From Paracoccus isoporae (GTDB taxonomy: Bacteria; Pseudomonadota; Alphaproteobacteria; Rhodobacterales; Rhodobacteraceae), in contig NZ_FNAH01000006.1 in NCBI RefSeq assembly GCF_900101865.1, positions 62,001 to 126,000 of the forward strand: a DNA stretch of 64,000 bases. The letters are read 5' to 3'. The notes under the pieces were generated by a model, which was not told the DNA's origin, made no database searches, and saw nothing but the letters and a program-made list of their open reading frames with translations. Position numbers and translations under genes: made by a program. Positions 10,146-18,438 of this stretch are shown here, piece by piece (position 1 is the first letter of the stretch; every line of letters starts with the position of its first letter).

Positions 10146-10889
10146 TCATTCGTTGAGTTTCCCGCCATGGCGCAAAACCGCCTGCGCCTCTGCCGTCAGA
10201 TCCTCCTGATCCCCCCGATGGCGGTCGGCGTCATGCATCACGAAAGGCGACATCAGCCGCAGCCGGCCGCGCGCGCCCTTGCGCGCGGTCAGGATCAGCC
10301 GACCGGCCTCCCGGCCGGCGCGCGCGGCGATCGGGCGGATGGTGATGTCGCCGGCCCGGCCGGTCAATCCTGCCAGCAGCACCTCCAGCCGCGCGGGCTG
10401 GTGTATGACGGTCACTTTCCCGCCCGGACGCAGACGGCGCAGCGCCGCGTCGAGCCAGACGGGAAGCGGTGTGACCTCATGTCGCGGCCCGGCGCGGAGC
10501 CGGTTTTCCGACGCGGTGCCATGGTCGAAATAGGGCGGATTCATCATCACGTGATCGAACGAGATCGCCCGCAACTCCGCGGGCAGCGACGCGAGATCCG
10601 CCTCCACCACTGACAGCTTCAGCCGGTTGCGTGCCGCGTTGTCCCGCGCCAGCCCTGCAAATACTGCATCGCGTTCCAGCCCGGTCACGTCCAGCCCGGC
10701 CACCCGCGTCATCAGGCACAGCGCCGCGACCCCCGCCCCGCAGCCCAGTTCCAGCACCGACTGCCCGGACTTCGCGGGACAGGCGGCGGCCAGCATCACC
10801 GCATCTGCCCCCGCGCGATAACCGCGCACCGGCTGCGCGATCTGCAGCCGCCCGCCCAGGAACGCGTCGATCCGCGTGGCGTCACTCAT
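10146..10889 (-). CDS. TrmN6-like class I methyltransferase
   Basis: A 247-residue SAM-dependent N6-adenine-type methyltransferase. The SAM loop reads VLELGCGAGVA, with the ribose-binding acidic residue in GLERD and the catalytic NPPY in MMNPPYFD. In this arrangement the family (COG4123) usually modifies adenine 37 of tRNA1(Val), but that target is inferred from the family, not seen. The start MSDATRIDAFLGG overlaps the upstream DUF2007 gene by 8 bases. The same frame extends 9 codons further upstream, but those lie inside the neighbour. Confidence 0.85.
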   Translation of the reverse strand: MSDATRIDAFLGGRLQIAQPVRGYRAGADAVMLAAACPAKSGQSVLELGCGAGVAALCLMTRVAGLDVTGLERDAVFAGLARDNAARNRLKLSVVEADLASLPAELRAISFDHVMMNPPYFDHGTASENRLRAGPRHEVTPLPVWLDAALRRLRPGGKVTVIHQPARLEVLLAGLTGRAGDITIRPIAARAGREAGRLILTARKGARGRLRLMSPFVMHDADRHRGDQEDLTAEAQAVLRHGGKLNE

Positions 10890-11091
10890 CCAGACCGTGT
10901 TCGCGCAGGATTGCACTGGCCATGAAGTGATCCCGGTCGGCCACCATCAGCCGTCGCGGCAGAATGCCTAGCGATCCTTCCAGAACGCTCATATGCTGGT
11001 CGAGCGCATAGGTCTCGATCCCGTCCGAACGGAGCACGTCCTGGGCACGGACAAGGCGAAGCGGATCGGTGGTGCGCAGCAGTTCTTTCAC
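10882..11091 (-). CDS. DUF2007 family protein
   Basis: A short protein of 69 residues if read from the GTG at 11091 (VKELLRTTDPLRLVRAQDVL), or 81 from an ATG at 11127. The family normally begins with the KELLRT segment, so GTG is preferred, though neither start has a convincing ribosome site. DQHMSVLEGSLGILPRRLMV is the conserved core of this small alpha/beta domain, thought to be a PII-like or signal-transducing module; function unproven. Its stop overlaps the methyltransferase start. Divergent from the polyprenyl synthase. Confidence 0.8.
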   Translation of the reverse strand: MKELLRTTDPLRLVRAQDVLRSDGIETYALDQHMSVLEGSLGILPRRLMVADRDHFMASAILREHGLDE

Positions 11092-11162
11092 GCGTGAAGG
11101 GTACAGGGCGGTTGCACCACTGTCCATCGCGTGGCAATTGCAGGCAAGGAAAGGTAAAGGCC

Positions 11163-12161
11163 ATGGACGCAGCCGTAGCGCAGACCCCGACAGACCGCCT
11201 GATGGACGCGCTCGCGCCCGAGATGGCGGCCGTCAACGCGTTGATCCGCGCGCGTATGCAGTCGCAACACGCGCCGCGCATTCCCGAGGTGACCGCGCAT
11301 CTTGTCGAGGCCGGCGGAAAACGCCTGCGCCCGCTGCTCACGCTCGCCGCGGCAAAGCTGTGCGGCTATGACGGCCCCTATCACATCCATCTGGCCGCGA
11401 CGGTGGAATTCATCCACACCGCGACGCTGCTGCATGACGATGTGGTCGATGAAAGTCAGCAGCGCCGCGGCCGGCCGACAGCGAATTTACTTTGGGACAA
11501 CAAGTCCAGCGTTCTGGTGGGCGACTATCTGCTGGCGCGGGCATTTCAATTGATGACCGATACCGGGGTGATGCGGGTGCTGACGATCCTGTCCAATGCC
11601 TCGGCCACGATTTCGGAAGGCGAGGTGCTGCAACTCACGGCGGCGCAGGATCTCGGCACGGATGAACCTGTCTATCTTCAGATCATCCGGGGCAAGACGG
11701 CGGCGCTGTTTTCCGCTGCCACCGAGGTGGGCGGCGTGATTGCCAATGCCCCGGAAGATCAGGTGCGGGCACTGTTCGATTATGGCGACGCGCTCGGCAT
11801 TGCGTTCCAGATCGCCGATGATCTGCTGGATTACGGCGGCAGCAGCGCGGTGATCGGCAAGAATACTGGCGACGACTTCCGCGAACGCAAGCTGACCCTG
11901 CCGGTCATCAAGGCGGTCGCACGGGCAGACGACGCAGAACGCGCCTTCTGGCGGCGCACGTTTGAAAAGGGCGATCAGCGCGCTGGCGATCTAGAACAGG
12001 CTTTCGCATTGCTGACACGACACGGCGCGATGGACGACGCGCGGGCCGATGCGCTCGCTTGGTCGGAAAAGGCCCGCGCCGCGCTGAAAGGCCTGCCCGC
12101 GGGCGAGATCCGCGACATCCTGGACGAGCTTGCGGATTTCGTCGTTGCCCGGATCGCCTGA
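11163..12161 (+). CDS. decaprenyl/solanesyl diphosphate synthase
   Basis: Long-chain trans-prenyl diphosphate synthase of 332 residues, making the ubiquinone side chain from isopentenyl diphosphate. The first aspartate-rich motif is LLHDDVVDESQQRRG and the second IADDLLDYGG; GGKRLRP binds the diphosphate. Chain length cannot be read with certainty; C50 is expected because Paracoccus makes ubiquinone-10 (ddsA type), hence no firm symbol. The start MDAAVAQTPTDRL follows AAGGAAAGG. Divergent from the DUF2007 gene. Confidence 0.92.
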   Translation: MDAAVAQTPTDRLMDALAPEMAAVNALIRARMQSQHAPRIPEVTAHLVEAGGKRLRPLLTLAAAKLCGYDGPYHIHLAATVEFIHTATLLHDDVVDESQQRRGRPTANLLWDNKSSVLVGDYLLARAFQLMTDTGVMRVLTILSNASATISEGEVLQLTAAQDLGTDEPVYLQIIRGKTAALFSAATEVGGVIANAPEDQVRALFDYGDALGIAFQIADDLLDYGGSSAVIGKNTGDDFRERKLTLPVIKAVARADDAERAFWRRTFEKGDQRAGDLEQAFALLTRHGAMDDARADALAWSEKARAALKGLPAGEIRDILDELADFVVARIA

Positions 12162-12561
12162 GCGTCGCGCAGCCCGCGCAAAGAACCGGATCGCATCGCG
12201 CCTGCGTGCGGCGCGAAGGTTGGCCTGCCTCGCAGCGGTCCTCTTTGCGGCGCTCTCGATGGCCACCGCCACGATGACGCGCCAGGGGCCGGATCGGCAG
12301 GACATGTTCGTCGAGGCCTACATGCTGTCAGGCGGCGCACTCGCTGATCTGTGTTCGGACAGCAGCGCCCCGACGCATCACGGGGCCGACTGCTCGCTAT
12401 GCTATCTGGCATCCGCCGCGGCATTGCCCGGCCATGCGCCATCACTGATCGCCACGGAGATCGCGTTTACGGCCAGAATCGTCACGCCGCGTGTGCGGCG
12501 CGCCGCCGGGCGGGCACGCGACCCGGCCACACCGGCGCGCGGACCTCCCCTCATCGGCTGA
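12145..12561 (+). CDS. DUF2946-like exported Cys/His protein
   Basis: About 138 residues from a TTG at 12145; there is no good ATG before the hydrophobic segment LACLAAVLFAALSMATATM, and TTG codons at 12130 and 12220 are alternatives, so the start is uncertain. After the helix comes a compact metal-ligand-like cluster CSDSSAPTHHGADCSLC. This pattern and the PepSY gene just downstream fit the DUF2946 family, often found beside copper or iron-siderophore uptake genes. A metal role is inferred. The frame begins inside the end of the prenyl synthase gene. Confidence 0.65.
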   Translation: MPGSPERRAARAKNRIASRLRAARRLACLAAVLFAALSMATATMTRQGPDRQDMFVEAYMLSGGALADLCSDSSAPTHHGADCSLCYLASAAALPGHAPSLIATEIAFTARIVTPRVRRAAGRARDPATPARGPPLIG

Positions 12562-12660
12562 ACATCCGGGCAACAGCCCACCTCCGACGGCCGGCGCACC
12601 GCGCCGCCGCATCTGCGCTCCCTGCGAGCGCGGTTTTCAAGCATATGGAATATTCTCATC

Positions 12661-14028
12661 ATGGACATATCGTCCCACGCATCCGCGCCGACGCGTCGCG
12701 TCGCAACATCCTGGCGCGCTTTCCTGGTCCGGCTGCATTTCTATGCCGGCCTCCTGATCGGCCCGTTCGTCTTCATCGCCGCGCTGACAGGTTTTCTCTA
12801 CGTCATCACACCGCAGATCGAGGAGCGGCTCTATGCCGACATTCTCACCACAAGCAGCGAGGGACCGCCGCAAAGCCTCGCCGCGCAAGCCTCCGCGGCC
12901 CAGGTTTATCTGGACGCAGACCTGGACATCTCGGCAGTCCGCCCCGCCACCGCGCCGGGCAAAACGACCCGGATCATGTTCGCCGACGCCGCGCTGAACC
13001 CGTCCGAGAACCGGACAGTCTTTGTCGATCCAGTGACGCTGGATATCACCGGCGATCTCGTCACCTACGGCACCAGTGGCGTGCTGCCGCTGCGCCGGAC
13101 GATCGACTATCTGCACCGAAACCTGCTGCTCGGCGATGCCGGTCGGATCTACAGCGAGTTGGCCGCATCCTGGATGGGTGTGATCGTTCTTGTTGGGTTG
13201 GCGCTGTGGCTGACCGGCCCGCGCCGGCGAAAGCCGCTGGCGCAGATGCCGCCCCCACAGCGACGGCGATGGGTGCATGCGACGTTGGGTGCAGCCCTGT
13301 CGGTCATTCTGCTTTTCATCTCCATCACGGGTCTGACCTGGTCGCAAGCGGCCGGCACGCGTATCAACTCGATGCGGCAGGCGCTTGGCTGGACGACGCC
13401 CTCCGTCACGCTGGCGCTCGATCACGGGCCCGACGGCGCGCCTCCCGAACAGGCCGGACATGCTGGTCACGGGGCCCCCTCCGCGGCGGAGCGGGAGGAT
13501 CGCACGGCGGAACTTGACGCCGTTGCCGCAACGGCGCGGCAAGCGGGGTTGGACTCCGCGCTGTTGGAAATCAGGCTGCCGAAACCCGGACAGGCCTGGA
13601 TGGTCCGGGAATATGACCGCAGCTGGCCGACCCAGGTGGATACGATCACCCTGGACCCGAACGGTTTCGGCGTGACCAGCCGGGCCGATTTCGCCGAATT
13701 TGGCCTGATCCCCAAGCTCGTCCGCTGGGGCATTGACGCCCATATGGGGATACTTTTTGGCGTGGCCAACCAGTTCGTGATGGCCTGTGTCGCAATGCTC
13801 CTGATGACCTTGATCGTCTATGGCTACCTGATGTGGTGGCAGCGTCGCCCGGTTGCTGCGCCTCCGCTGCTGATGTCGTCCTGGACGGCAATGCGGCGGG
13901 GGTCGCGCATATGTTGGGCGGTGGTCGCGCTTGCCGCGGGATGGGCCATGCCGGTCATGGGTCTGAGCCTGCTTCTTTTTCTCGCCATCGACTCTGTTCG
14001 CTGGCTGAGAAGAAAACCGATCGCTTGA
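12661..14028 (+). CDS. PepSY-associated transmembrane protein
   Basis: A 455-residue inner-membrane protein. It begins with a cytoplasmic stretch followed by the typical LHFYAGLLIGPFVFIAALTG helix, has three further membrane segments (near residues 170-190, 210-232 and 360-390, then the C-terminus), and large periplasmic parts with PepSY repeats and a His-rich loop QAGHAGHGA. Relatives are placed with TonB receptors and may be ferric-siderophore reductases; no receptor is present here. It forms a pair with the DUF2946-like gene 100 bases upstream. Confidence 0.88.
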   Translation: MDISSHASAPTRRVATSWRAFLVRLHFYAGLLIGPFVFIAALTGFLYVITPQIEERLYADILTTSSEGPPQSLAAQASAAQVYLDADLDISAVRPATAPGKTTRIMFADAALNPSENRTVFVDPVTLDITGDLVTYGTSGVLPLRRTIDYLHRNLLLGDAGRIYSELAASWMGVIVLVGLALWLTGPRRRKPLAQMPPPQRRRWVHATLGAALSVILLFISITGLTWSQAAGTRINSMRQALGWTTPSVTLALDHGPDGAPPEQAGHAGHGAPSAAEREDRTAELDAVAATARQAGLDSALLEIRLPKPGQAWMVREYDRSWPTQVDTITLDPNGFGVTSRADFAEFGLIPKLVRWGIDAHMGILFGVANQFVMACVAMLLMTLIVYGYLMWWQRRPVAAPPLLMSSWTAMRRGSRICWAVVALAAGWAMPVMGLSLLLFLAIDSVRWLRRKPIA

Positions 14029-14034
14029 CGGCAG

Positions 14035-14059
14035 CGGGCCCGGCAATCCGCCGGGCCCG
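14035..14059. terminator. hairpin between convergent PepSY and amtB genes
   Basis: A 10-bp perfect stem CGGGCCCGGC / GCCGGGCCCG with a 5-base loop. It lies between two convergent genes but has no T-run on either strand, so a terminator role is only likely from position. Confidence 0.4.
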
Positions 14060-14095
14060 TCAAACTGGCAGCGCAAAGGAAATCAGGTCGCCTCA

Positions 14096-15424
14096 CTATT
14101 TCGCCTGAACGAAATCGGGATAGGCCTCCATCCCCATCTCGCTGACATCCAGACCGGTGATCTCTGCCTCCTGATCGACGCGGACGCCGGTGGTGGCTTT
14201 CAGCACCAGCCAGACGGCAAGGCTGACGAAAAAGACGAAGGCCCCGATCGCCGCCACGCCAAGCGCCTGCACGCCGAAGCTGGTGGCCTCGTTGGTGATC
14301 GGAACGGCCAGCGTGCCCCAGATCCCGGCGAACAGATGGACGGGGATCGCGCCGACCACATCATCGATGCGCAGCCGGTCGAGCACCGGCACCGTGGCCA
14401 CGGCGATGACGCCGCCTATGGCGCCGATCAGCATGGCGGCCGGAATGGACGGGGTCAGCGGCTCTGCCGTGATCGCGACGAGGCCGGCAAGCGCCCCGTT
14501 CAGCACCATGGTCAGGTCGATCTTGCCGAACATCAGTTGCGTGGCGAGGATCGCCGCCACCACTCCGGCCGAGGCCGCGGCATTGGTATTGACGATGATC
14601 CGGCCGACATCCGCGGCATCGTTGACGCTGCCTAGCGCGAGCTGGGATGCGCCGTTGAAGCCGAACCAGCCAAGCCACAGGATGAACGTCCCCAGCGTCG
14701 CCAGCGCGAGGTTGGAGCCCAGAATCGGCTGCATCCGCCCATCGGCCCGGTATTTACCCAAGCGCGGCCCCAGCACGATCGCACCGGCGAGCGCCGCAAA
14801 GCCCCCGGCCGCATGCACCAGCGTCGAGCCGGCGAAATCGGAGAAGCCGAGCTGGTCCAGCCAGCCCGCGCCCCATTCCCAGGACGCCTCGATCGGGTAG
14901 ATCAGCCCGGTCAGGATCACCGTGAAGATCATGAACGGCCACAGCTTCACCCGCTCTGCCAGCGTGCCGGACACGATCGACGCGGTGGTCGCGCAGAACA
15001 TGAGCTGGAAGAAGAAGTCCGAGGCGGCGGAGTAGCCGTCGCCCGCCACGCCGGAGCCGACCGGGTCGATGGATTTGGGTAAGAAGAGCTGGCCGATCCA
15101 GCCTGCGATACTCCACCCGTCATCGCCGGGATACATCAGGTTGTAGCCGATCAGCCAGTACATCAGCCCGGCGATGGAGAAGAGCGAGATGTTCTTGAAG
15201 AGCTGCGTGGTGACATTCTTGGACCGCACCAGCCCGGCTTCCAGCATGGCAAAGCCTGCCGCCATCCACATCACGAGGAAGCCGCCGATCAGGAACAGCA
15301 GTGTATTGAAGATATAGGCGACCTCGGCGGTCACGGCGGGCGGCGCCCCTGCCGTCTCCTGCGCGAGCGCCGGGGACGCGGTCACGCTCGCCGCCACGGC
15401 TGTAAGAAAAATCGTTCGGATCAT
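14096..15424 (-). CDS. amtB: ammonium transporter
   Basis: Amt/MEP/Rh channel of 442 residues with a cleavable signal peptide (MIRTIFLTAVAASVTASPALAQ in two halves) and about eleven membrane helices. Family stretches are easy to see: GFAMLEAGLVRSKN, DFAGSTLVHAAGG, GWFGFNGAS and HLFAGIWGTLAVP, with the conserved His pair of the pore. It imports ammonium for assimilation. A glnK (PII) gene, usual next to amtB, is not present on either side. The 278-base gap upstream is shared with the divergent PBP gene and probably holds both promoters. Confidence 0.95.
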   Translation of the reverse strand: MIRTIFLTAVAASVTASPALAQETAGAPPAVTAEVAYIFNTLLFLIGGFLVMWMAAGFAMLEAGLVRSKNVTTQLFKNISLFSIAGLMYWLIGYNLMYPGDDGWSIAGWIGQLFLPKSIDPVGSGVAGDGYSAASDFFFQLMFCATTASIVSGTLAERVKLWPFMIFTVILTGLIYPIEASWEWGAGWLDQLGFSDFAGSTLVHAAGGFAALAGAIVLGPRLGKYRADGRMQPILGSNLALATLGTFILWLGWFGFNGASQLALGSVNDAADVGRIIVNTNAAASAGVVAAILATQLMFGKIDLTMVLNGALAGLVAITAEPLTPSIPAAMLIGAIGGVIAVATVPVLDRLRIDDVVGAIPVHLFAGIWGTLAVPITNEATSFGVQALGVAAIGAFVFFVSLAVWLVLKATTGVRVDQEAEITGLDVSEMGMEAYPDFVQAK

Positions 15425-15702
15425 GTGTCCACCTCTGTTCGGGCCAGTCTGCCCGCGGCATGTCGCATGACGCGGCACGGGCAATATCCCGCCCACGAGG
15501 CCGTTGAACTGCACGATCCTCAAGCATTCCGCGCTGAAATCAGGCATGAAAGCGCGGCCCGCCGTCCATTTGGGCAACCCGGTCACAATCTGCCCGTTCA
15601 CAAGGCATTTCACATACCGGTCATTTGACTTCGCAACATGCCCGGCCTCGTGTAAGCTGGGTTCAATCAGGCCGGGGGAACCGGTCGCGCAGGAATACAG
15701 GC

Positions 15703-18048
15703 ATGGCAAATCCTCCCCGCAAGCGCCGCCCCGTCGTGGCCGAACGTCGCTATTCCAACCCGAAGAAGCCGTCGGGCAATACCCCGCGCGGACGGCGTGG
15801 CAGACGTGCGCCGGTTCGGCGCGGCAATATCGTGGCCCGCGGGGTGACGGGATTCTTCTCGCTGGTCTGGAAGGCGTTCTTCCGCACGATCTGGTTCTCG
15901 GCGCTTGCCGTTTTCCTGATCATCGGCATGGCGACCTTCTTCTATTTCTCGCAATTGCCGGAGCCATCGGCCCTGTTCGACGGCCGCGCGCGCGGCGGGG
16001 TGACGATGCTGGACCGCGAGGGCAAGGTCTTTGCCTGGCGGGGGGAGACCTTCGGCACCGTCAACCCAGACCAGATCGCACCCTCCCTGCGCGATGCCGT
16101 TGTGGCGACCGAGGATCGCCGCTTCTACAGCCATCTGGGGATCGATCCGCGCGGCATTGCCAGCGCGGTGAAGATCAACATGGCCGAGGGGCGCGGCCCG
16201 CTGGAAGGTCATGGCGGCTCGACGATCACCCAGCAGGTCTCCAAGCTGCTGTGCCTGGGCGAAACCTTCGACCCGACCCGCTGGAAGGACGAAGCCGAAT
16301 ACGAATCGGATTGCCGCACCACGACGCTGTGGCGAAAGGTGAAGGAGGTTCCCTTCTCCTTCGCAATGGAGCTGAAATACTCCAAGGCCGAGATCCTGGG
16401 CATCTATATGAACCGCTCCTATCTCGGCGGCGGCGCGCGTGGCTTCGAGGCCGCGGCAGAGCGGTATTTCGGCAAACACGCCAGCGAGGTGTCGGTGGCC
16501 GAAGCCGCGATGCTGGCCGGGCTGCTGAAAGCGCCCAGCTATTTCGCGCCGACCTCCAACATCCAGCGGGCGCAGGACCGGGCGGCCGTGGTGTTGCAAC
16601 TGATGCATGACCAGGACCGGATCTCGGATGCAGAATATGAGCAGGCTCGCGCCAACCCGGCGGTGCTGTCTCAGGCCGCGCAGGCCCGCGCGGGCGGGTA
16701 TTTCGCGGATTGGCTGATGGAATCGGGTCCGGGCTTCCTGACCACCGAAACCACCGAGGACGTGACGATCCTGACGACGTTCGACCAACGGGTGCAGGCG
16801 GCGGCCGAATCGGCGCTGAAAAAAATCTTCGACGAAAAGGTGAAGCCGGGCTCCAAGGCCGAGGCGGCGGTCGTCGTGCTGTCCGCCGACGGCGCGGTGC
16901 GGGCCATGATCGGCGGGCGCGACACAGTCGTTCAGGGCGTGTTCAACCGCGCCACGCAGGCAAAGCGACAGACCGGGTCCAGCTTCAAGCCCTTCGTCTT
17001 CTCCGCCGCGCTCGATCAGGGGATGAGCCCACAGGACTACATCCATGACGGGCCGCTCACGATCCGCAACTGGTCGCCGCAGAACTATACGCGGCGCTTC
17101 TATGGCGACGTGACGCTGACCACCGCGCTGTCACGCTCGCTGAACACAGCGACCATCCGCTTGCAGGAAAAGGCTGGGCGCGATTCGGTGCTGCGCATTG
17201 CCGAGGAATTCGGCGTCGGCACCGATCTGCCGAACGTGCCGTCACTGGGTCTGGGCGTGTTCGACTCCACCCTGCTGGAAATGACCGGCGCCTATGCCGG
17301 CATCCGCAACGGTGGCCGCGCGGTGCGTCCCTACGGTGTGGTCGAGCTGCGCATCCGGGGCGAGGACAGCCCGATGATCGCGAAATCCGGCGGGATGGGT
17401 CAGCGCGTCATCTCTCAGCAGGCGGCGGCCGGGCTGATCTCCATGATGCGCGAGGTGATACAGAACGGCACCGGCGGGCGCGCCAAGCTGGGCGAACGCG
17501 ATGCGGCGGGCAAGACCGGCACCACCTCCTCCTATCGCGATGCGTGGTTCATCGGCTTCACCGATCAGTTCGTGACCGGGGTCTGGATGGGGTATGACGA
17601 CAACACCCCGCTCACCGGCGTGACCGGCGGCGGGCTGCCGGCCGAGATCTGGCAGGCGGTGATGTCGGAGATCCACGAAGGCATGCCGTTCGAGCCGCTC
17701 GGCCGCTTCGTCGGCGACGAGGGCTCGCGCATCGGCGACGGTGTGGCGCCGTCCGTCCGCGGAGACGATTCGCTGGCCAACGCGCTCAGCGCCGCGCTGA
17801 GCGACATGGCGGGTGATTCGCCCGGCGCCCCGGCGGGTCAGCCGATCGTCAGCGGATCCGGCGAGCCGCTGGCGGATGCGCTGTCGCAGGCGCTCGGTCA
17901 GCGACAGGCGCAGCAGCCGCAGACGGTCAGTGCCCCGCAGCAGGCCACCGGGTCCGGGAACGGCGCGCGCGGCGTCACCAATGCGCCCGAATCGCAGGAC
18001 GACGATCCGCTGAGCAATGTGCTGCGTGGCATCGAAGGGCTGAACTGA
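15703..18048 (+). CDS. class A penicillin-binding protein 1A
   Basis: Bifunctional peptidoglycan synthase of 781 residues. A basic cytoplasmic tail (RKRRPVV, RGRRGRRAPVRR) is followed by one membrane anchor near residues 60-85. The glycosyltransferase domain has EDRRFYSHLGIDPRGIASA and GGSTITQQVSK. The transpeptidase domain has SxxK in TGSSFKPFVF, SLN in SRSLNTA and KTG in AGKTGTTSSYRDAW. The last 90 residues are Gln/Pro/Gly-rich and probably disordered. The start MANPPRKRRP has AGGAA upstream; an earlier in-frame codon at 15625 is less likely. Single gene. Confidence 0.93.
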   Translation: MANPPRKRRPVVAERRYSNPKKPSGNTPRGRRGRRAPVRRGNIVARGVTGFFSLVWKAFFRTIWFSALAVFLIIGMATFFYFSQLPEPSALFDGRARGGVTMLDREGKVFAWRGETFGTVNPDQIAPSLRDAVVATEDRRFYSHLGIDPRGIASAVKINMAEGRGPLEGHGGSTITQQVSKLLCLGETFDPTRWKDEAEYESDCRTTTLWRKVKEVPFSFAMELKYSKAEILGIYMNRSYLGGGARGFEAAAERYFGKHASEVSVAEAAMLAGLLKAPSYFAPTSNIQRAQDRAAVVLQLMHDQDRISDAEYEQARANPAVLSQAAQARAGGYFADWLMESGPGFLTTETTEDVTILTTFDQRVQAAAESALKKIFDEKVKPGSKAEAAVVVLSADGAVRAMIGGRDTVVQGVFNRATQAKRQTGSSFKPFVFSAALDQGMSPQDYIHDGPLTIRNWSPQNYTRRFYGDVTLTTALSRSLNTATIRLQEKAGRDSVLRIAEEFGVGTDLPNVPSLGLGVFDSTLLEMTGAYAGIRNGGRAVRPYGVVELRIRGEDSPMIAKSGGMGQRVISQQAAAGLISMMREVIQNGTGGRAKLGERDAAGKTGTTSSYRDAWFIGFTDQFVTGVWMGYDDNTPLTGVTGGGLPAEIWQAVMSEIHEGMPFEPLGRFVGDEGSRIGDGVAPSVRGDDSLANALSAALSDMAGDSPGAPAGQPIVSGSGEPLADALSQALGQRQAQQPQTVSAPQQATGSGNGARGVTNAPESQDDDPLSNVLRGIEGLN

Positions 18049-18438
18049 CGCTGAACGGGCGTCGATCCGGTTTTGACGCAAGGGCCGGGCTCAGCCCGTC
18101 CGCCCCGGTCGGTCAGGCTCAAGAGCTTCGCCCATCCGGGATCCGCAAGCTCCTGCCGATGACGGCCGCGACGGTCCTGCCGCCATATCCACCGCCATCG
18201 TGGGTTGGTACGGGTGAGGGGGAGCCTCACCAAAGCCTGATCCGCCCCGGCGGCCGGGTTCTGTTTCAAGCAATGCGCCTCAGGGCGGGCCTGCCTTGGC
18301 GAGCCGGGCAAGTCCTGCTAATGACTGGATTTTATCAGTGCATTGTCGTAACTGTTTGCACCCACTGGGGCAGCAAGCCGCAATCGTCACCCCGCCCGCG
18401 CCGCGCCAGATCGCGGACGGGCCAAAGAACGGAAACCC
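18049..18438. other. 390-base gap without a recognisable gene
   Basis: Between the PBP gene and the secretion ATPase no frame on either strand looks coding. A small hairpin (GGTGAGG / CCTCACC, 18213-18231) has no T-run. The more AT-rich part (18310-18360) before the secretion genes is the likely promoter area, but no convincing -35/-10 pair was found. Confidence 0.5.

Noticed and set aside
15625..15656. Promoter TTGACT ... TGTAAG before the PBP gene
   Set aside because: The spacer is 20 bases, too long for a confident sigma-70 promoter; left out of the features.
15667..17046. Minus-strand open frame opposite the PBP1A gene
   Set aside because: Antisense to the transglycosylase domain; no ribosome site or domain.
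18213..18231. Small hairpin in the gap before the secretion genes as an RNA gene or terminator
   Set aside because: Seven base pairs, no T-run and 165 bases from the upstream gene; not enough for a call.
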